A stretch of 36,483 nucleotides of DNA, from NCBI GenBank assembly GCA_028720105.1, contig JAQYLI010000024.1, positions 1 through 36,483 of the forward strand, read 5' to 3'. Within the stretch, counting starts at the first letter, position 1, and each line of letters starts with the position of its first letter. The notes beneath the pieces were generated by a model that had not been told where the DNA came from, searched no databases, and saw only the letters and a program-made list of their open reading frames with translations. Both the position numbers and the translations under genes were made by a program. The stretch is from Oscillospiraceae bacterium. GTDB taxonomy: Bacteria > Bacillota > Clostridia > Oscillospirales > Ruminococcaceae. Below are positions 6,283-13,839 of the stretch, in pieces.

Positions 6283-6993
6283 ATGGATATAAATAAACAA
6301 AGCCGCCCGAAAATATGCATATACGCCCCCGAAGAAAGCGGCGTGGGCGCAAAGCTTGAAGCATATCTGAAAAGCGAGGATATGTCCGCACGAAGCGTCA
6401 AAACGCTCCCCGACAGCTTTGAAGATATCTCAATGGCGATAATCTGCGACGGCGGCGTTATGTCGCCCCGTTTTGAAGAAATATCGCGGATAAGAGCCTG
6501 CTCGGATATCCCCATAATGACGGTTTCCCGTTCCTGCGACGAGATATATCGCATAGTGGCTCTTGATAAGGGCGCAGACATTTGCCTGTCCGCAGACAGT
6601 CTGGGCAGGAACGAATTTACCGCAAGAACAGCGGCAATGCTCAGAAGATATCTCTATGCCGCCCCTGCCCCCGCACGTGTCCCCGACACTATCGTTAACG
6701 GCAGTCTCGCCGTTGACAGAAAGCGCAGGGAATTTTTTGCAGGTGGAAGATCCATAAAGCTAACCTCCACCCAGTTCGGAATAGTTGAGTATCTTATGGA
6801 AAACTGCGGCAGGGTATGCTCCATAGAGGATATTTATCAAAGTGTATGGAACGAGACTCCCTACGGCGTTCACCGCACTGTGGTGGACCACATTCGCCGT
6901 ATCAGAGGAAAGATAGAACCCGACCCCCACAATCCCCGATACATAAAGGCGGTTTTCGGGGTGGGGTATAAGATGGAAAGAGCGATTTCATAA
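6283..6993 (+). CDS. OmpR/PhoB-type regulator with degenerate receiver
   Basis: A 236-residue transcription factor; ATG 6283 follows AAGGAGG at 7-base spacing. The C-terminal half is a clear winged-helix DNA-binding domain (LTSTQFGIVEYLMENCGRV, then RTVVDHIRRIRGKIEPD and YIKAVFGVGYKME). The N-terminal half aligns in layout to a receiver but lacks its chemistry: the usual N-terminal Asp pair is replaced by APEES, the phospho-Asp loop reads ICDGGVMSP, and the conserved Lys-Pro is replaced in ICLSADS. It is therefore probably a phosphorylation-independent pseudo-receiver. No histidine kinase is nearby. Repeat arrays at its promoter suggest autoregulation. Targets are unknown. Confidence 0.85.
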   Translation: MDINKQSRPKICIYAPEESGVGAKLEAYLKSEDMSARSVKTLPDSFEDISMAIICDGGVMSPRFEEISRIRACSDIPIMTVSRSCDEIYRIVALDKGADICLSADSLGRNEFTARTAAMLRRYLYAAPAPARVPDTIVNGSLAVDRKRREFFAGGRSIKLTSTQFGIVEYLMENCGRVCSIEDIYQSVWNETPYGVHRTVVDHIRRIRGKIEPDPHNPRYIKAVFGVGYKMERAIS

Positions 6994-7001
6994 AAGAAAA
7001 A

Positions 7002-7024
7002 GCAGCTTTCGCATAGAAAGCTGC
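7002..7024 (-). terminator. Terminator of the PIN cassette
   Basis: GCAGCTTTC-GCATA-GAAAGCTGC, a perfect 9-bp stem. On the - strand it is followed by TTTTTCTTTT, so it mainly ends the - strand PIN transcript; on the + strand no T-run follows. Confidence 0.75.
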
Positions 7025-7033
7025 CGAAAAAGA

Positions 7034-7240
7034 TTAAACAGTGGTATCATTTCTGCTGCAAATAACAGCCTGAGCGTTAAGCTCTTCAAGAGACATATCA
7101 TCAAATTGGTCTTTTCGCCACTCGGTGTAGTCAAAGGGTTCACGCAGCAGTGCAGAGATAAAAATCTCGGTTTCGACTACTCCTAAGGTTTTTATTAAAC
7201 AGTTCATAGCATCGTTTACGATTACGTTTGTTGTTCTCAT
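7034..7240 (-). CDS. Small partner protein of the PIN gene (putative antitoxin)
   Basis: A 68-residue soluble, acidic protein. Its GGAGGTG ribosome site lies in the last codons of the PIN gene and its ATG follows that stop by two bases, so the pair is translationally coupled. The sequence has a helical N-terminal part (TNVIVNDAMNCLIKTLG) followed by a segment containing FISALLREPFDYTEWRKDQF and an acidic SLEELNAQAV helix. It has no recognised DNA-binding motif that I can defend. Position and size suggest an antitoxin or accessory to the PIN protein, although in this order the toxin-like gene comes first. Confidence 0.65.
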   Translation of the reverse strand: MRTTNVIVNDAMNCLIKTLGVVETEIFISALLREPFDYTEWRKDQFDDMSLEELNAQAVICSRNDTTV

Positions 7241-7242
7241 AA

Positions 7243-7686
7243 TTACACCTCCGGAACGTAAATGAAATTTACTGGATTGATTACTTGTATTTTATCTGTC
7301 TGATATTTCAAAAGTCTGATATCCGTTGAAAGAAAATAATCCGCTTTGCCGATTATAGCAGCAGCAATATGAAGAGAATCCATTTTCTTCACACCTGTTT
7401 CCATAATCTTCGTGGCTTCCGACAGAATTTGCTCCGAATATGATTCATCAACATAAACCGAAGCATTTTTAAAGAAATCGGCAATTGAAGTTTTTCTGTT
7501 GACATTCGGGTTTCTGAAATTTTCATATACGGAAATATATGAGTAAACAAGGCTTAACTTTTTCTCAACTATCAGCTGCTGAATGTGGAGTTTTGCCTGT
7601 GTTTCAAGGCTGATACGAAGCTGGGACTGATCATCATAAGGTCGGTTGTAGCAGCAATTATCCAGATAAACGCTGATGTTATTCAT
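7243..7686 (-). CDS. PIN-domain protein (putative toxin RNase)
   Basis: A 147-residue PIN-fold protein. The acidic residues that hold the catalytic metal are visible: VYLDNCCYNRP near residue 9, a central YENFRNP Glu near residue 55, KKMDSLHIAAA near 106 and DYFLSTDIRLLK near 120. PIN proteins of this size are typically VapC-like RNases. The gene has a good GAGGAG ribosome site and its own consensus promoter, and is followed by a coupled 68-residue gene and a strong terminator, making a self-contained cassette. Its base composition is more AT-rich than the flanking genes, suggesting acquisition. Activity and target are unproven; some members of this branch may be solitary nucleases. Confidence 0.8.
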   Translation of the reverse strand: MNNISVYLDNCCYNRPYDDQSQLRISLETQAKLHIQQLIVEKKLSLVYSYISVYENFRNPNVNRKTSIADFFKNASVYVDESYSEQILSEATKIMETGVKKMDSLHIAAAIIGKADYFLSTDIRLLKYQTDKIQVINPVNFIYVPEV

Positions 7687-7716
7687 AAAAAATTCTCCTC
7701 AATGTTTCTTAACATT

Positions 7717-7745
7717 ATTATACATCATTATCGTAAAAACGTCAA
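7717..7745 (-). promoter_or_regulatory. Sigma-A promoter of the PIN cassette
   Basis: On the - strand TTGACG (7745-7740), a 17-bp spacer and TATAAT (7722-7717). It lies back to back with the start of the GntR operon, whose own promoter is not obvious in the same 90-base gap. Confidence 0.7.
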
Positions 7746-7775
7746 TACAAAAATATGTTAGAAAGGAGCAGCTAA

Positions 7776-8150
7776 ATGTTCGACATAGATCTTCAAAGCA
7801 GGACTCCCATTTACGAGCAGCTCTATAAGCGGGTAGTGGAACTGACGGTGAAAAAGCAGCTGCGCCCCGGAGATAAGCTGCCCTCGGTGCGAGAGCTTGC
7901 CAAGGCACTGGGAGTAAATCCCAACACCGTTTCAAAAGCATTCCAGAACCTTGAGCGTGACGGAATGATATACTCTCTTCCGGGACGCGGAAGCTTTATT
8001 TCCGACAAAAACGGCGATATAATAAAGCAAAACGCTGCAGAGGCGTTCACCCTTGCGGCGAAAGAAGCGTCAGCAGCAGGGCTTTCGGCAGAAGAAATGA
8101 CCGAAATAATACGAAAAATTACCGAGACAGGGGGAAACAAAATTGATTAA
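7776..8150 (+). CDS. GntR-family regulator, YtrA type
   Basis: A 124-residue GntR regulator, too short for an effector domain and so of the YtrA subfamily. The winged helix is clear: TPIYEQLYKRVVELTVKKQL, then PGDKLPSVRELAKALGVNPNTVSKAFQNLERDGMI and the wing LPGRGSF. The remaining 50 residues form a helical dimerisation tail. YtrA regulators usually repress the ABC transporter operon they head, responding to envelope stress or antibiotics. It has an AAAGGAGC ribosome site and overlaps the ATPase gene by 8 bases, so it is expected to control this operon. The inducer is unknown. Confidence 0.9.
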   Translation: MFDIDLQSRTPIYEQLYKRVVELTVKKQLRPGDKLPSVRELAKALGVNPNTVSKAFQNLERDGMIYSLPGRGSFISDKNGDIIKQNAAEAFTLAAKEASAAGLSAEEMTEIIRKITETGGNKID

Positions 8151-9039
8151 GCTTACAGGCGTTACCAAAAAATTCGGAGACTTCACCGCTCTTGACGGAA
8201 TAGACCTTATGATACCCAAAGGCACCTCATTCGGACTGTTAGGCTCCAACGGAGCAGGCAAATCCACCATTCTGAGACTTCTCTCGGGAATTTACTCAAA
8301 GGACGGCGGAAGCGTTCAGATAGACGGCGAAGAGGTTTTCGACAACACCTCCGTAAAGGAAAAGGTATTCTTCATAAACGACGAGACCGTTCAGTTCGGA
8401 AGCTTTACCTTAAAGGGACTGAGAGATTATTACAAGGGCTTTTACCCAAATTTCTCCGATGAAATTTTCGAAGAACTGAGAAATACCGTAAATCTTCCTA
8501 TGGACAAAAAGCTTGACCATTTTTCAAAGGGAATGAAGCGGCAGGCAATAGTTATCACAGGACTTGCCTGCCGAACCGATTATCTTCTCCTTGACGAAGC
8601 CTTTGACGGTCTTGACCCCACAATGAGGATAATCGTGAAGCGAATGTTGGTAGACGCAATGCTGGACCGTCAGCTCACCACAGTTATTTCATCTCACAAC
8701 CTAAAGGAGATAAACGAGGTCTGCGACAGCGTGGCGCTTTTACATCAGGGCAAAATGCTCTTCAACCGTGACCTTGACAGCGTAAAGGGCAGCATACACA
8801 AGGTACAGGCGGCATTCAAGGAAGAATATTCCAAGGAAGATTTTGAGAAATACGGTATTCTCCACTACAGCCGCAGCCAGAGCATACATTATCTGATAAT
8901 GAAAGGCTCGGAGGAGGAAATAAGGGAAAAGCTTTCGGAGAAAAACCCCATAGTTTTAGACCTTATACCGCTTTCACTTGAAGAAATATTTATCTACGAA
9001 ATGGAGGGAATGGGTTATGACGCAGGTCAGCTCGACTAA
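8143..9039 (+). CDS. ABC transporter ATP-binding protein
   Basis: A 298-residue ATPase starting with TTG (MIKLTGV) after GGGGG. Motifs: Walker A GSNGAGKST near 36-44, an atypical signature DHFSKGMKRQ (usual LSGGQ), Walker B YLLLDEAFDGLDP and switch His in ISSHNLKE. The SKGM form of the signature is normal for YtrB/BcrA-like ATPases paired with ABC-2 permeases. The C-terminal 80 residues form an extra regulatory-looking region. It should power the very large permease encoded next, whose start it overlaps by 23 bases. Expected role is export or envelope-stress detoxification, substrate unknown. Confidence 0.92.
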   Translation: MIKLTGVTKKFGDFTALDGIDLMIPKGTSFGLLGSNGAGKSTILRLLSGIYSKDGGSVQIDGEEVFDNTSVKEKVFFINDETVQFGSFTLKGLRDYYKGFYPNFSDEIFEELRNTVNLPMDKKLDHFSKGMKRQAIVITGLACRTDYLLLDEAFDGLDPTMRIIVKRMLVDAMLDRQLTTVISSHNLKEINEVCDSVALLHQGKMLFNRDLDSVKGSIHKVQAAFKEEYSKEDFEKYGILHYSRSQSIHYLIMKGSEEEIREKLSEKNPIVLDLIPLSLEEIFIYEMEGMGYDAGQLD

Positions 9040-11626
9040 AAAGGAAAAAAGCTTCTTTACCGGAGCAATGGGGCATAATTTCAAATTTAACGTGAAAGAT
9101 AATTTCAAACTGATGATAGTTATATTCGTGCTGCATTTTGCGGCAGCACCCCTGCTTCTTATCACATCACTTGCGGAAATTCTTACAACAGGCAGACACG
9201 GCGGCTTTGACGATGGCTTTATAACCGCAGCGGTCATCGGAACAGGACTTGCGGCAGCCTCGGGAATGATATGCGCCCTTACCGTTTTCAAGTATCTCTA
9301 CAATAAATCGGCGGTGGATATGAGACTGTCTCTGCCAATGACCACATCACAGCGTTTCATCTCGGATTTCCTGTCGGGACTTTTCATCTATATCGTCCCC
9401 TATATCGCAGCGGAAATAATAAGCTGGCTTTTACTGCTTGCAGGACATATCCTCTGCGACGGAAAGACCTTTTCCTATATACTCCCCGACCAAACCGATC
9501 CCCGACAGGAAAAAACCTATTCCTGGGTATGCAACTTTTTCGAGCAGGCAGCCCCCTTCCTCTGGAGAGGAATGTTAGGCGGACTTATGCTTATGATAAT
9601 GTTCTATGCAGTTACCGTCCTTGTGGCAGGCTGCTGCGGAAATATTTTCGAGTCGGCGGCGTATGATATTCTCTTAAACTGCCTTGTTCCCGTTTCGGTA
9701 TATCTTGGAATTTATTCGGTAAGCAGCAATGTTACGGGATTTTTGGAAGATGTATACATTCAGAAGATCATCCCCTACTGCGGACCCTTCGGAGGAGCAT
9801 ACGGGGTTATCCTGTCCCTTGAAAATCTGAATGCACAGCTTGAAACCCCCTATCATTATTCAATGTATTCCCCCTCGCTCATTGAACCGCTGAGCTTCGG
9901 CATATGGTTCCTGCTTTTCACCCTCTGCACACTTGCGGTTATGGGTATATCCTACCTCATTTACAGAAAGCGCAGAGCGGAGGACACAGGCAAGCCCGTT
10001 GTATTCGGCATTTTCCACCACATCATAATGACTCTCGGCATATTCTCCCTCTGCTATCTTATGGTAGTTGACGGCACGCAGAATTTCGTACCCGTTATCG
10101 TCATAACCTTTATTGTTTACCTTGTAATGCACGTTATACGAAACAGAGGCTTCGGAAAAATAGTGTCGGGACTTGTGATATATGGGGCGACCATAGTGTT
10201 TTCCATCGGCTCATTCCTTCTTATCCACGACACAAAGGCATTCGGAGCAGGTGACTATGTTCCCGACCCCGAAAGCATTGCAAGTGCGCAGATAACCTAT
10301 GTGGGAATGTTCGGAAAAGGCGCAAGAAACGAGGGTCTCATAAGCGAGCTTACCGATATATCAGCACTTAACACCCTCACCGAGACCCATAAGCAGATAA
10401 TCGAATATCATAACAACAATGACGAAAGCTCTGATCTGTACAAATGCCATATGGACGACACATTCAGCATAAAATACAAATTAAAGTCGGGCAGAACGGT
10501 AATGCGCAGCTACTATTACCTGGGCAACACTGCCGTAAACACCCTCAGCACCCTTGATACGACCCGAGAGGTAACACAGTCAAGAGCGGAGCACGTAAAA
10601 AGGTCTGTGACCGAGTATGTTATCGCCTCTCTTAATGAATATGAAGAAAACTCTGACTATATGGGCAATAAGCAAAAGCGCACCGACCTTTATGCCGAGC
10701 TTACACCCCAGTGGATATACAGCAGCGGCGGCAAGGACTATCACGACTCCTGCCGCAAGGGCTACAGCGAGCTTCCCGAGGATTTCCTTCAAAGGCTTGG
10801 CGACTGTCTCTATAACGATATCCTTTCCGAATCCCCCGAAGAATACTACACACCCTCGGGCAGAGTATGGCAGTTTAATATCTTCAATATGAATTACATC
10901 AAGCTAAAGGAAAGCTACACCGAAACAATGGCATATCTTTCCTCCTGCGGCTTTGACACACTGCCCGAGCCTACAGAGGAGCTTGTGAAAAAGTTCATCA
11001 CCTCGCCCATAGACGGCATAGGAATATCAATGAGCAGCCAGCCGCTTATCGAATATATGACAGGTGAAGATCTGCCCACCGCCACCTATTATTACCTTAA
11101 CGGCGGCTATTTCAGATACAAGGACACCTCCATAACACCTTACACCTTCTCAGCGGCATACGAATACTACGACGATCTTTTAACGCTTATTAAGCACAGC
11201 TATAAGGAGTATAAATCCGACGAAAGCTGTTATACTATAAGCGTGAGCGGAAACAGCGCCGTTATCTCCGAGGAATACAGCGACGTGGCTGAACGAGTAT
11301 TCATCAGAATGACCGCCGACAGAGCAAGCTATATGGCAGAGCAGGATTTCTTTGAAGCTCCCTTTGAAAGAGACGACAACGGAAACTCCTTCTACGGCTA
11401 TTCGGAATACCTCTCGAAGTTTATAGAATTCTACGGCAAGGATAAGATAGTTTCGGCACTGAGCTGTTACTATGACAGCAAAACAGCTGAGGATACCTAC
11501 AAAAACCTTACCGAATGGGCAAAGGTCAATACGAATTTCGGCGATGAGTACAGCGAAATTTACGATGCTCTCGCAGCCGAAGGCTATAAAGTCGTGACCG
11601 AAGCCTATACAGTACCGTTAGACTAA
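9017..11626 (+). CDS. Large ABC-2-type permease with long C-terminal soluble domain
   Basis: An 869-residue protein; ATG 9017 has GGAGGGAATGGG just upstream and lies inside the ATPase gene. The N-terminal half carries about nine membrane segments (roughly residues 20-45, 60-80, 105-127, 178-203, 210-230, 288-312, 327-347, 352-372 and 380-400). After that there are about 460 residues without a membrane segment, rich in Tyr, Ser, Asp and Glu, so they should form a folded domain outside the membrane core. The arrangement resembles GntR/ABC operons of gut Firmicutes in which the permease carries a DUF6449-type tail; I recall this family but cannot confirm it here. Typical YtrC/D permeases are far shorter. 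Substrate unknown; a role in envelope defence is inference from YtrA-type context. Confidence 0.8.
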   Translation: MTQVSSTKKEKSFFTGAMGHNFKFNVKDNFKLMIVIFVLHFAAAPLLLITSLAEILTTGRHGGFDDGFITAAVIGTGLAAASGMICALTVFKYLYNKSAVDMRLSLPMTTSQRFISDFLSGLFIYIVPYIAAEIISWLLLLAGHILCDGKTFSYILPDQTDPRQEKTYSWVCNFFEQAAPFLWRGMLGGLMLMIMFYAVTVLVAGCCGNIFESAAYDILLNCLVPVSVYLGIYSVSSNVTGFLEDVYIQKIIPYCGPFGGAYGVILSLENLNAQLETPYHYSMYSPSLIEPLSFGIWFLLFTLCTLAVMGISYLIYRKRRAEDTGKPVVFGIFHHIIMTLGIFSLCYLMVVDGTQNFVPVIVITFIVYLVMHVIRNRGFGKIVSGLVIYGATIVFSIGSFLLIHDTKAFGAGDYVPDPESIASAQITYVGMFGKGARNEGLISELTDISALNTLTETHKQIIEYHNNNDESSDLYKCHMDDTFSIKYKLKSGRTVMRSYYYLGNTAVNTLSTLDTTREVTQSRAEHVKRSVTEYVIASLNEYEENSDYMGNKQKRTDLYAELTPQWIYSSGGKDYHDSCRKGYSELPEDFLQRLGDCLYNDILSESPEEYYTPSGRVWQFNIFNMNYIKLKESYTETMAYLSSCGFDTLPEPTEELVKKFITSPIDGIGISMSSQPLIEYMTGEDLPTATYYYLNGGYFRYKDTSITPYTFSAAYEYYDDLLTLIKHSYKEYKSDESCYTISVSGNSAVISEEYSDVAERVFIRMTADRASYMAEQDFFEAPFERDDNGNSFYGYSEYLSKFIEFYGKDKIVSALSCYYDSKTAEDTYKNLTEWAKVNTNFGDEYSEIYDALAAEGYKVVTEAYTVPLD

Positions 11627-11643
11627 ACTCCCCGTGATATACG

Positions 11644-11665
11644 GCAAACGGGTTTGCAGCTTTTT
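11644..11665 (+). terminator. Weak terminator after the ABC operon
   Basis: GCAAA-CGGG-TTTGC is followed by AGCTTTTT. The stem is only five to six base pairs, so termination may be partial. Confidence 0.35.
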
Positions 11666-11731
11666 CCGTTCATCATTTCTGATATTGAACACGCAGGGGG
11701 CACAAGCTCTGCGGGAAAGGATAGCAGACGT

Positions 11732-12121
11732 ATGAAAAAGAAAGCAGCATTACTGCCCTTGCTTCTCGGTTTTGGCATAATGTTCACCGCCTGCGGCGCA
11801 AACAACGCACAGACAGGTAACGGAGAGAACGGACAAAACGGTCAGAGTGCAGGCTCCACCGCCAATTCGTCAGGCGCAAACAGCGGCACAAGCGTTAACA
11901 ACGGAGCAGGCACAAACAATCCAGGGAACGGAAATGGTTCCGTTATCGGTGACAACAACGCCCGCACAGGCGATGTAGACGGCGATGGTATCATTGAGGA
12001 CATCGTAACAGGAGCCGAGGACGTGGTAAACGGCGTCGCAAGAGGCGCAGACAACATTCTTGAGGACATCGCCCCCGGCGAGCAAGATAACGCAACTCAG
12101 ACAACAACGGTAAACAGATAA
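11732..12121 (+). CDS. Small Gly/Asn-rich lipoprotein
   Basis: A 129-residue lipoprotein precursor. MKKKAALLPLLLGFGIMFTAC is a signal peptide with a lipobox ending in Cys 21, so the mature protein should be anchored to the outer face of the membrane. The mature part starts with a Gly/Asn/Ser/Gln-rich spacer (about residues 22-75), then an acidic segment with DVDGDGIIEDIV, which resembles a Ca-binding DxDxDG loop, followed by a short helix-like part. The upstream start at 11654 adds an unrelated 26 residues, and AAAGGA precedes ATG 11732. Small proteins of this kind are common in Ruminococcus-like genomes with no known function. Confidence 0.75.
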   Translation: MKKKAALLPLLLGFGIMFTACGANNAQTGNGENGQNGQSAGSTANSSGANSGTSVNNGAGTNNPGNGNGSVIGDNNARTGDVDGDGIIEDIVTGAEDVVNGVARGADNILEDIAPGEQDNATQTTTVNR

Positions 12122-12130
12122 AAAATCTCT

Positions 12131-12177
12131 ATCTCCCATACGGCTGAGCTTTATTAGCCGCATGGGAGATTTTTATT
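12131..12177 (+). terminator. Strong rho-independent terminator
   Basis: A stem of ATCTCCCAT + CGGCT against AGCCG + ATGGGAGAT with one mismatch (14 paired bases), loop of about ten bases, then TTTTATT. Confidence 0.9.
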
Positions 12178-12433
12178 CATTTTTGAAATATCAAAATGCT
12201 TTAGCTTCATTTCTGCTTTATATCAAGGTTCCCGACAGCATACCAAAGTGAAAATCTCCCCATATCCCAAACCACGCATCTAAGCGATTTTATTATGATA
12301 ACAATATCTTTTTTCACAATGTTAAAAAAATATACATTGACATTACAGTAGGATAAGGAGTTATAATATAACCATAAAAATGAAATTTGCAAATCAAAAT
12401 CCTGCAAATTCAAACCTGAAAGGACTGTATAAT
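12178..12433 (+). promoter_or_regulatory. Promoter and leader region of the urease operon
   Basis: This AT-rich non-coding stretch separates the terminator from the urease operon. TTGACA at 12337-12342 is followed by TATAAT at 12362-12367 (19-bp spacing; GTTATA at 17 bp is an alternative). The leader then holds AATTTGC...GCAAATT, a 7-bp inverted repeat at about 12383-12409, just ahead of the AAAGGA ribosome site. A hairpin-like CATTTTTGA...TCAAAATG sits near 12179-12199. I see no known riboswitch or clear regulator box for nickel or nitrogen. A short - strand open frame here looks accidental. Confidence 0.55.
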
Positions 12434-12814
12434 ATGGCTTGTTTTATCGTACCCGGCGCAGAGGCAATAATCGCCGCCGCAGCTTCAAAGATCATCGCAG
12501 TAAGTGAGGAAAAGGGACATATCCATTCTGAGGAAACTGCAGCAAAGCTTTCCGAAAAGGTAAGCTGGCTTGCAAAGCTTGGAGGCGGCGGCTCTGCACT
12601 CCTCGCCTTTGAACACCTCTGGCACGGTGAAATATCCCCCTTCTTCCCCTTCCTCACCGCCGCAGCAGACCCGGAGGAAACAAACATTATGCTCCACGAA
12701 ATGGCAACAGTGGGAACGGCAATGTCCCTGCTCATAACCGCCGTATGGATAGGAATGCTGGTGATAACAGCATCCGTAAAAAAGAAAGCTGCAAAGGAGA
12801 CGAATGCAAAATGA
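12434..12814 (+). CDS. Unknown membrane protein heading the urease operon
   Basis: A 126-residue protein starting MACFIVPGAEAI after AAAGGA. It has a hydrophobic N-terminal helix (about 4-23), a second hydrophobic Gly-rich part ending in ALLAFEHLWHGEISPFFPFL (about 50-77), and a C-terminal membrane helix (about 91-113) before a Lys-rich cytosolic tail. His residues are placed in pairs or next to Glu: His29/His31 in GHIHSEE, His61/His64 in EHLWHGE, His88 in LHEM. I believe similar proteins exist in other gut bacteria but know of no function. It is co-directional with and coupled (ATGA) to the next small membrane gene, then urease. A nickel or urea/ammonia-related role is inference from position and His pattern. 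Confidence 0.75.
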   Translation: MACFIVPGAEAIIAAAASKIIAVSEEKGHIHSEETAAKLSEKVSWLAKLGGGGSALLAFEHLWHGEISPFFPFLTAAADPEETNIMLHEMATVGTAMSLLITAVWIGMLVITASVKKKAAKETNAK

Positions 12815-13122
12815 CCCTGCTTGTCACAATTTTTGCCGCCGTAATATCCACCGCAGTGTGGTACTCAAGTGAAAAAGCAAGAAGCCTCAAGGTAAGCTCC
12901 CTTATGTTTATGTACTGGGGCGCAGCCCTGATGTGGCTTGTAGATGCCGTTTTTGAATACACGGAACTGAGAGCGGACTATTTCACCCCCGCTCCCGCCG
13001 ATATGATAAACGATCTTTTCTTAGGTTTTGCCGCCGTAGCCTTCGGACTTGTGATATGGACGGTAATTTTACTTGTAAAAGACCCCAAAGGTGTATTAAA
13101 AGCAGCGCTTATAAAGAAATAA
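12811..13122 (+). CDS. Unknown small membrane protein, second in the urease operon
   Basis: A 103-residue protein whose ATG overlaps the previous stop (ATGA), with AAAGGAG upstream. Three membrane helices are apparent: about residues 2-19 (LLVTIFAAVISTAVWYS), 30-50 (SSLMFMYWGAALMWLVDAVFE) and 70-90 (FLGFAAVAFGLVIWTVILLV), with an acidic loop containing EYTELRADYF between the last two. The C-terminus is Lys-rich and so cytosolic. I do not recognise a family. Overlap with the preceding gene suggests that the two form a complex; ureAB follows after 24 bases, so the three are probably co-transcribed. Confidence 0.75.
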   Translation: MTLLVTIFAAVISTAVWYSSEKARSLKVSSLMFMYWGAALMWLVDAVFEYTELRADYFTPAPADMINDLFLGFAAVAFGLVIWTVILLVKDPKGVLKAALIKK

Positions 13123-13146
13123 AACACGAATGTGAGGTAATAAAAA

Positions 13147-13839
13147 ATGCGGCTTACCCCAAGAGAGCAGGAGCGCCTGATGATACATCTTGCAGGCGGA
13201 CTTGCCAAAGAAAGAAAAGCAAGAGGCGTAAAGCTAAACTACCCCGAAGCCATAGCGTACATAACCTCCGAGCTTTTGGAAAAGGCTCGTGACGGGCATA
13301 CCGTCACCGAGCTTATGAGCGAGGGCAGAAAGCTTCTCACCGCCCAAGATGTAATGGACGGAGTTCCCGAAATGCTCAGCGAGATACAGCTTGAAGCCAC
13401 CTTTCCCGACGGCACCAAGCTTGTGACCGTTCACGAGCCCATCGTCCCCGAAAATAAGCTTATTCCCGGGGAAATAATCACCGAGGACGGGGACATTGAG
13501 ATAAACAAGGGCAAGGAAGCTGTCCCCCTTTCCGTAACAAACACCGCCGACCGCCCTGTGCAGGTAGGCTCCCATTTCCATTTCTTCGAGGTAAACAAAG
13601 CTCTGAAATTTAACAGAGCAAAAGCCTTCGGTATGCGACTTGACATTCCCGCAGGAACGGCAGTCCGCTTTGAGCCCGGCGAAAGCAAGGAAGTAAGCCT
13701 TATCCCCATAGGTGGAAACCGTCAGGGCTTTGGACTAAATGACCTTGTTTCGGGAAATATGGACGACAGCGAAATAAAAGCTGCGGCTCTGAAAAAAGCC
13801 CAAGCTTCGGGATTTAAGGGGGAATACGGCAATGTTTAA
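13147..13839 (+). CDS. ureAB: Urease gamma/beta fused subunit
   Basis: A 230-residue fusion of the urease gamma (UreA, about 1-100) and beta (UreB, about 103-230) subunits. Gamma signatures: [40 protein letters not shown]. Beta signatures: IPGEI near 130, [28 protein letters not shown] and [10 protein letters not shown]. The same two-in-one layout is known from Helicobacter UreA, but gamma and beta are usually separate genes in Firmicutes, so a fusion here is noteworthy. With UreC it forms the nickel enzyme that splits urea to ammonia and carbamate in the cytosol. It overlaps ureC by 8 bases. Confidence 0.95.
   Translation: MRLTPREQERLMIHLAGGLAKERKARGVKLNYPEAIAYITSELLEKARDGHTVTELMSEGRKLLTAQDVMDGVPEMLSEIQLEATFPDGTKLVTVHEPIVPENKLIPGEIITEDGDIEINKGKEAVPLSVTNTADRPVQVGSHFHFFEVNKALKFNRAKAFGMRLDIPAGTAVRFEPGESKEVSLIPIGGNRQGFGLNDLVSGNMDDSEIKAAALKKAQASGFKGEYGNV

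Noticed and set aside
12207-12413. 68-residue - strand frame upstream of the urease operon
   Set aside because: It covers the operon promoter, has no ribosome site and resembles translated AT-rich DNA.
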